NCBI GenBank assembly: GCA_963975935.1
Contig: CAXBIQ010000005.1
Span: 62,001-126,000, forward strand
Origin: Planktosalinus sp963975935
GTDB lineage: Bacteria; Bacteroidota; Bacteroidia; Flavobacteriales; Flavobacteriaceae
Length of the DNA stretch: 64,000 nucleotides
Reading direction: 5' to 3'
A program made the translations under genes and the position numbers. Shown here piece after piece: positions 59,329 through 64,000 of this stretch (position 1 is the stretch's first letter; each line of letters opens with the position of its first letter). The notes beneath the pieces are model-generated. The model was not told where the DNA came from. It searched no databases and was given only the letters and a program-made list of their open reading frames with translations.

Positions 59329-60738
59329 ATGAAAACAATAAAATTTAATAAAATAGTAATGTTACTACTCGCTTTAGTAGTAGTTACCTCGTGTGTTAAA
59401 GACGATGATTTTGACACGCCAGACCTGAACATTGAAGAGCCCAATATCAACCCGGCAGATGTAATTCAAATTCCCGCTCTTGCCGGAATTCTTGAGCAAT
59501 CAGATGAATCAATCGTTAGTTTCAGCGAAACCGGAAAATATGTTTCAGGATATGTGGTTTCAAGTGACGAAGGCGGAAACTTCTTCAAGCAACTTATCAT
59601 TCAGGACAATTTTGAAAACCCAACCCGAGGTGTAAAAGTTCTTGTTGATGTAAGCCCTCTTTTTGTAACTTATGAGGTGGGAAGAAAAGTATTTATAAAA
59701 TTAGACGGTCTTGCTGTTGGAACTGCAAACGGTGTCCTAAGCTTAGGATTTGCTAACGGCAACTCCATTGAACGCATCTCTTTTGCAGAAAGGGAAGATT
59801 TTATCATTCGCTCTCCTCAAGTTGAAACCATTGTTCCTAAGCCATTAACTATTGCACAGTTTTCTGAAGAAAATGAAAATTTATTTATCAGACTTACTGA
59901 TATGCAATTCAACAGAAATGAATTGGGTAAAACATTTGCAGCAGAAGGTGGAGACCAGTTTGATGGTGAGCGCGTTATAGAGAGCTGTGCTACCGGCAAT
60001 TCTGTGGTTTTAAGCACAAGTACCTTTGCTGACTTTAAAGGCTTACAAGTGCCTGCTGAAACAGGAAGTATCGATGTCATACTTACACGTGATTTCTTTG
60101 ATGATTTTTACACGGTTTACTTAAACAGTCCGGAAGGTATCAATTTTGACAGTTCTGAAAGATGTGATCCCGCCGAGATAAATTGTGGGTTGGCTCCTGC
60201 AGCAGGTCCAAATCAATTGTTCTTTGATAATTTTGAAACACAAACGATTAATACCCCAATTTCAGGGAATGGATGGACTAACTTTGTTGAAGCCGGTTCT
60301 GAGGCCTGGGAGGCTTATGAAGATAATGGTGCAAACCAATCTTTAGGAATTTCTGCACGTTGTGGTTCCTTCAATTCAGGTGATGCAAGTACAATTTCAT
60401 GGTTAATAACTCCTGAAATTCCTTTGGCCAATGCAAATCAGGCTACAATTGAATTTAAAACTTCAAACAGCTTTGCTGATGCCAGTGAAATGGAAGTTCT
60501 GTTTTCTAGTGACTGGGATGGAACTCCTGAAAATATCACATCTGCTTCCTGGGATTTACTTGCTGACGCAACAATTGTTCAAAACAGCGATCCTTTCCCG
60601 GATTGGATTTTCTCCGGTATCGTAGATTTATCTTGCGTTGAAAACAATGGATATTTTGCATTTAAATACATAGGTAGCGGCGCTGCCGGTTCTGATGGTA
60701 CTTATGAACTTGATGATATCATAATCAGTTCTTTCTAA
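59329..60738 (+). CDS. DUF5689 lipoprotein with C-terminal adhesive-type domain
   Basis: The 469-residue lipoprotein has a lipobox VVTSC (Cys22) followed by an acidic stretch (VKDDDFDTPD), typical of surface-exported Bacteroidota lipoproteins. Residues about 50-285 match DUF5689 (YVSGYVVSSDEGGNFFKQLIIQD, VFIKLDGLAVG, LFIRLTDMQF), an OB-like fold. From about 295 on there is a second beta domain (NQLFFDNFETQTINTPISGNGW, ISWLITPEIPL), like choice-of-anchor or jelly-roll modules that bind sugars or polymers. It is 24 bp after the TonB receptor and probably captures its ligand. The family function is not established. Confidence 0.85.
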   Translation: MKTIKFNKIVMLLLALVVVTSCVKDDDFDTPDLNIEEPNINPADVIQIPALAGILEQSDESIVSFSETGKYVSGYVVSSDEGGNFFKQLIIQDNFENPTRGVKVLVDVSPLFVTYEVGRKVFIKLDGLAVGTANGVLSLGFANGNSIERISFAEREDFIIRSPQVETIVPKPLTIAQFSEENENLFIRLTDMQFNRNELGKTFAAEGGDQFDGERVIESCATGNSVVLSTSTFADFKGLQVPAETGSIDVILTRDFFDDFYTVYLNSPEGINFDSSERCDPAEINCGLAPAAGPNQLFFDNFETQTINTPISGNGWTNFVEAGSEAWEAYEDNGANQSLGISARCGSFNSGDASTISWLITPEIPLANANQATIEFKTSNSFADASEMEVLFSSDWDGTPENITSASWDLLADATIVQNSDPFPDWIFSGIVDLSCVENNGYFAFKYIGSGAAGSDGTYELDDIIISSF

Positions 60739-60761
60739 GAAAAGTATTATAAAAATTATTC

Positions 60762-60793
60762 AAAAACACCTTCCTACCCGGGGGGTGTTTTTT
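60762..60793 (+). terminator. Intrinsic terminator after the DUF5689 gene
   Basis: AAAAACACC (60762-60770) pairs with GGTGTTTTT (60784-60792) around a 13-base GC-rich loop, followed by T. It is 23 bp past the stop codon. Confidence 0.85.
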
Positions 60794-61047
60794 TATGCTT
60801 ATTAATTACATATACTACCTCTTCACTTCCTCTTTAAAAAGAATTTCCGGCTTGTCTAAATTGAATATTTACAACTACTTTACTGGCGTACACTAACCCT
60901 GATATGCCGGTTTCAGGCTTGATTATGGAAAAAGGTTTTATAGCCACGGGATTGTTTTAAACAGGGAACATACTTGTCTTAAGATACAGGAAAAAATGCT
61001 GCAGGATGAAGTAGCTGCAAACGATTCGGGCAGCTTTCGGAAAATAG
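60794..61047. other. Gene-free stretch with a 53-codon open frame, possible relic
   Basis: The frame 60903-61064 (plus strand) is open for 53 codons but has no start before codon 35. It reads YAGFRLDYGKRFYSHG at first and later LQDEVAANDSGSFRKIEK. It is richer in G+C than the surrounding intergenic DNA and has a protein-like composition, so it may be a remnant of a gene. I do not recognise it. No RNA gene or repeat was seen. Confidence 0.35.
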
Positions 61048-61085
61048 AAAAAACCCTCATCTAAACAAATAGACAAGGGTTTTTG
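61048..61085 (-). terminator. Terminator after the OmpA-family gene
   Basis: AAAAAACCCT (61048-61057) pairs with AGGGTTTTT (61076-61084); the loop has a further short TCTA/TAGA pairing. It lies 31 bp past the stop codon of the leftward OmpA gene. Confidence 0.75.
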
Positions 61086-61115
61086 GTTGGTTAGTTAATT
61101 GATTTAACTAAGGTA

Positions 61116-62996
61116 CTATCTTTTGGTAATTATAAACTCTGAACGTCTGTTCTCTTGGTGCTGTGCTTCTGTACAATTACTTCCGCAAGCCACTGCAGGT
61201 CGCTCTTCACCAAATCCTTCGCCGCTAATCCTGCTTTCATCTATGCCTTTTGAAATAACATATTGCACTGTGGATTGTGCTCTCCTGTTGGAAAGTTGTT
61301 TGTTGTAAGCATCAGAACCTCTGTTATCAGTATGTCCCTCAACTTTTATTTCCATATCAGGATACTTTTTCATTATCTGAACCAGTTTATCCAATTCAAG
61401 GGCAGCCTGTGGTTTGATATTGTGCTTGTCAAAATCAAATAAGATAGGATTGAGCACTACTTTATCATCCACAACAATTTCATCTATGGGTCTTAGCATA
61501 ATCTCTGCCGGAACATTTTTACTTGAGGTAGAAACTGTAACTGCATTAGACTCATAACCATCAACAGAAGCTTGTACCGTGATGGTCTGATCACATTCAA
61601 TTTCAAAAGAGGCACGACCGTCAGCACCGGTACTTTTTGTGGTCAACCTGTTTTGGTTTGCATCATATAAAGCTACAGTGGCACCTGATAAAGGTCTGTT
61701 AGTATTACTGTCCATTACAATGCTTTGAATGGTGGAGACACAAAGCTCTTTTATACGGTAGATGTTATCGCTGCCGGCTTCCTCACTCCCACCTCTGTTA
61801 GAAGAAACAAATCCTTCCTGCGTAGCCTGGTTCATACTGAATGAAAAGTCGTCAGAGCTACTGTTGATAGGCAATCCAAGATTTTTAACCTCTCCTGCAC
61901 CTCCATTTGCTGATAAAAACACATCAAGACCTCCTAAGCCAAGGTGAGCATCACTGGAGAAATAAAGGGTTCCGTCCTGGCCTACTGATGGAAAGACTTC
62001 TTTGCCCTCTGTATTGATGTTAGTTCCTAAATTTTGAGGAGTACCAAAGGATCCGTCTGCATTGATAGAAACTTTGTAAATATCAGAGTCACCTTGTCCT
62101 CCGGGCATATCAGAGACAAAATAGAGTGTCTTCCCGTCAGGACTCAATGCAGGGTGACCCACAGAATACTCAGAATTGTTGAAAGGCACAGGCTTCACAT
62201 CTCGCCACCGGCCATCCACCAATTCTGCATAATAAATATTCAATTGGTTGATTCCTTCATCATCTTTTCGGTATTTTCCGTCATAGTAATCATTTCTGTC
62301 AAAATACATTCTTTTCCCATCTGCAGTAACGGCAACAATCCCTTCGTGGTATTTGGTATTCACATCACCTTTTACCAATTGTACATTTGAAACTTTACCA
62401 CCTGTAAAAGCGGCTTCATAAATATCTAAAAAGGGTTCCTGGTTTCTTCCGTAGTTTTTTCGCGTAATATTCCTTGCAGAAGAAAAGTAGATTTTATTTC
62501 CCACTTCATTTACACCAAAATCTGAATAACTACTATTTAAATCGCCCATAATGGTGGCGGTAAACTTTGGCTTTCCTTCAAGAATCTGTGGGATATAATT
62601 GGGATTATTTTTAAAATCAACGGCACGTGAATCGTTGGGCTTCATCTGGGCAAACTTATTCATCATCTCATTTGACTCGTCAAATTTGCCGTTTGCCTTT
62701 AAGGTCTGTGCATAGTTGTATACAATTTCCGGATTTACATCTGGATTTGTAACAACCCTTTTGTAAAAGGGCTCAGCTTTTTCTGTGTCATTAATTAAAA
62801 AGTAAGATTCTGCCAGTTGTGTGTAAACATAGTCGTCTGCTTTTCCTTTTTTTATCAAATCTTGATATTCTTTTGCAGCTTTGACATATTCAAATCTTTC
62901 AAAATGTTTGTCGGCTTTTTTGGTGTCTTTGTTTTGAGCAAACGTTAAGGTGGTGCTCGCTACTATAAGAAATACTATTGTATATAATTTTTTCAT
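61116..62996 (-). CDS. OmpA-family protein with TPR, PD40 and carboxypeptidase-like domains (PorE-like)
   Basis: With the ATG at 62994-62996 (MKKLYTIVFLIVASTTLTFAQ) the protein has 626 residues and a signal peptide. TPR-like helices come first (about 25-130), then WD40-like PD40 repeats (about 150-400, with LSPDGKTLYFVSDMPGGQGDSDIY and GTLYFSSDAHLGLGGLDVF). A carboxypeptidase-like beta domain (about 425-500, RPLSGATVALYDANQN) and the peptidoglycan-binding OmpA domain (about 510-626, VEGHTDNRGSDAYNKQLSNRRAQ) follow. This order is that of PorE of the type IX secretion system and its paralogues. It lies 19 bp downstream of a PorP/SprF gene. It could be PorE itself or a paralogue serving a giant adhesin. 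Confidence 0.88.
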   Translation of the reverse strand: MKKLYTIVFLIVASTTLTFAQNKDTKKADKHFERFEYVKAAKEYQDLIKKGKADDYVYTQLAESYFLINDTEKAEPFYKRVVTNPDVNPEIVYNYAQTLKANGKFDESNEMMNKFAQMKPNDSRAVDFKNNPNYIPQILEGKPKFTATIMGDLNSSYSDFGVNEVGNKIYFSSARNITRKNYGRNQEPFLDIYEAAFTGGKVSNVQLVKGDVNTKYHEGIVAVTADGKRMYFDRNDYYDGKYRKDDEGINQLNIYYAELVDGRWRDVKPVPFNNSEYSVGHPALSPDGKTLYFVSDMPGGQGDSDIYKVSINADGSFGTPQNLGTNINTEGKEVFPSVGQDGTLYFSSDAHLGLGGLDVFLSANGGAGEVKNLGLPINSSSDDFSFSMNQATQEGFVSSNRGGSEEAGSDNIYRIKELCVSTIQSIVMDSNTNRPLSGATVALYDANQNRLTTKSTGADGRASFEIECDQTITVQASVDGYESNAVTVSTSSKNVPAEIMLRPIDEIVVDDKVVLNPILFDFDKHNIKPQAALELDKLVQIMKKYPDMEIKVEGHTDNRGSDAYNKQLSNRRAQSTVQYVISKGIDESRISGEGFGEERPAVACGSNCTEAQHQENRRSEFIITKR

Positions 62997-63015
62997 GTCT
63001 TTTTGCTTAGTTGGA

Positions 63016-63930
63016 TTAGAAATATCTTGGTGAACGTAATACGCGCTTGTTAAAGAACACGTCAAATGTCAGTATAACTTCGTGGGAAGCCGGAGCTACA
63101 ACATCCAGGTCTGATACTACGTGGTCATATGCATAGCCCACCCGAATATTTTCTGTAACCTGAAAACCAACGAGCCCACTAAAAGAATCGTCTAAACGAT
63201 AAGATGCTCCAATTTCAAATTTGTCATAGAAAAGCGCATTTAAGTTTGCATCAAATGAAAGTGGTGACTCAAAAGCTGATTTCACCATTACGGAAGGCTT
63301 TAACTTAAAGTTGTCATTAACCTGAAACACATATCCTGTTGTAGCAAAAAAGTGCTGTGTTTCTGAGCCATACTTTAAACCGTTCTCGTCAAGATGTACA
63401 GAGTTTAAGAAATTAGGAACCGATACTCCCAGATAAAAATTATCTGTGTAGAAAAACGCCCCTGCTCCTATATTGGGATAGGTATTGTTAATATCCTGAG
63501 AAAAGAACGGGTCATTATCATCCTGAACCTCCAAACCTGCAAGACCCACATCGTGAAATGTAGCTCCTGCCTTCAAACCCAATGCAAGATTTGCTTGACC
63601 GCCGAGTTGCAAGGTGTAAGAAAAGTCAACATACACATTGGTTTCTTTAATCGGGCCCAGTTCATCTTTAATGGCTGATAAACCCAAGCCTACTTTTTCA
63701 CCTATCGGGGAATGCCCTGAAAAGGTAATAGTCTCCGGGGCTCCATCCAGGCCGGACCATTGTTTTCTGTACAATGCCGTAAGGGACAGGCTTTCTTTAG
63801 ATCCTGCATAGGCAGGGTTTATTACATTCATATTGTACATATATTGCGTGTACTGCGGATCTTGTTGTGCACTCAAATCCTGAAAACCAAGGATTAAAAT
63901 TAAGATGAGTAATAGTGAGAATTTTTTCAT
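63016..63930 (-). CDS. PorP/SprF family outer-membrane protein
   Basis: The 304-residue protein has a signal peptide (KKFSLLLILILILGFQDLSAQ) and matches the PorP/SprF family: QQDPQYTQYMYNMNVINPAYAG is the family hallmark, with YRKQWSGLDGAPETITFSGHSP next. A 12- to 14-stranded barrel fills the rest (NFYLGVSVPNFLNS, IEIGASYRLDDSFSGLVGF). In F. johnsoniae SprF is needed to export the gliding adhesin SprB, and paralogues serve other type IX substrates. The substrate gene is often just upstream; here that lies past the right edge. It forms an operon with the OmpA gene. Confidence 0.92.
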   Translation of the reverse strand: MKKFSLLLILILILGFQDLSAQQDPQYTQYMYNMNVINPAYAGSKESLSLTALYRKQWSGLDGAPETITFSGHSPIGEKVGLGLSAIKDELGPIKETNVYVDFSYTLQLGGQANLALGLKAGATFHDVGLAGLEVQDDNDPFFSQDINNTYPNIGAGAFFYTDNFYLGVSVPNFLNSVHLDENGLKYGSETQHFFATTGYVFQVNDNFKLKPSVMVKSAFESPLSFDANLNALFYDKFEIGASYRLDDSFSGLVGFQVTENIRVGYAYDHVVSDLDVVAPASHEVILTFDVFFNKRVLRSPRYF

Positions 63931-64000
63931 TATGTATTATTTGATTGTTATGTTAGTGATTAAGTGAGATTACTTATTTAAATATAAATATCCGGTTTTG
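63931..64000. other. Right edge, intergenic upstream of the PorP/SprF gene
   Basis: The last 70 bases are AT-rich and hold no reading frame. They precede the ATG of the leftward PorP/SprF gene, so either a promoter or the end of a further upstream gene lies beyond the window. Confidence 0.5.

Noticed and set aside
1..64000. CRISPR array, prophage or insertion sequence
   Set aside because: No regular spaced repeats, cas genes, phage genes, transposases or terminal inverted repeats with target duplications were found.

Overview
The window is a chromosomal segment of a member of the Bacteroidota, almost certainly the family Flavobacteriaceae. The base composition is AT-rich. Several genes are preceded by the Bacteroidota -7 promoter element TAnnTTTG. 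Outer-membrane functions are those of this phylum: two TonB-dependent receptors with carboxypeptidase-like N-terminal domains, a PorP/SprF plus OmpA-family pair linked to type IX secretion and gliding, a DUF5689 lipoprotein and many lipoproteins. I cannot name the genus. Most of the window is ordinary core genome and there is no prophage, transposase or CRISPR array.

Layout. 1-4.4 kb (minus strand): class Ia ribonucleotide reductase (nrdB then nrdA, which runs off the left edge), a small lipoprotein, a Tic20/DUF4870-like membrane protein and a DUF4412 secreted protein. 4.7-9.7 kb: a LytTR response regulator with its LytS-type kinase, then two tandemly duplicated kelch-propeller lipoproteins with a fossil of the kinase tail between them. 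9.8-14.1 kb: DUF3109, MarC, a small membrane protein, an S41 protease, dCMP deaminase and a HupE/UreJ-like protein. 14.1-14.6 kb: an intact tRNA-Leu(CAA), a tiny GIY-YIG nuclease and a broken 5' half of the same tRNA invaded by two palindromic repeats. 14.7-26.6 kb: a housekeeping run of prs, rplY, pth, ribF, an HTTM protein, an AT-rich orphan lipoprotein, serS, a TPR protein, DUF4286, rsmA, mgtE and a thioesterase.

26.6-31.2 kb is a small accessory block: a CstB-like persulfide dioxygenase-rhodanese, a lipoprotein acetolactate decarboxylase, a 2-hydroxyacid dehydrogenase fused to a VOC domain, a TM2 protein and DUF6428. It carries two clear operator candidates. 31.2-46.3 kb: an OlsF-like bifunctional aminolipid acyltransferase, aspartate kinase with a GNAT, fbp, a TerB-like protein, a TspO-like membrane protein, mfd, a membrane HTH protein, YraN, uvrC and a patatin/Omp85 protein. 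46.4-51.8 kb: aromatic amino acid catabolism (hmgA, hppD, kynA) with a DUF3108 protein and an M23 peptidase. 52-60.7 kb: two TonB-dependent receptors, an endonuclease/exonuclease/phosphatase-fold protein and a DUF5689 lipoprotein. 61.1-63.9 kb: the OmpA-family/PorP-SprF operon.

The most unusual structure is at 14.16-14.61 kb. A GIY-YIG ORF of only 81 residues starts five bases after the anticodon of a truncated tRNA-Leu 5' half and ends inside a duplicated copy of the tRNA's upstream flank. The intact tRNA follows. This looks like a minimal homing-type element that entered the anticodon loop and restored the tRNA. Next in interest are a perfect 22-bp palindrome at the activator position in front of the CstB-like gene, the kelch duplication carrying a kinase fossil, the dehydrogenase-VOC fusion, and a structured leader before ribosomal protein L25.
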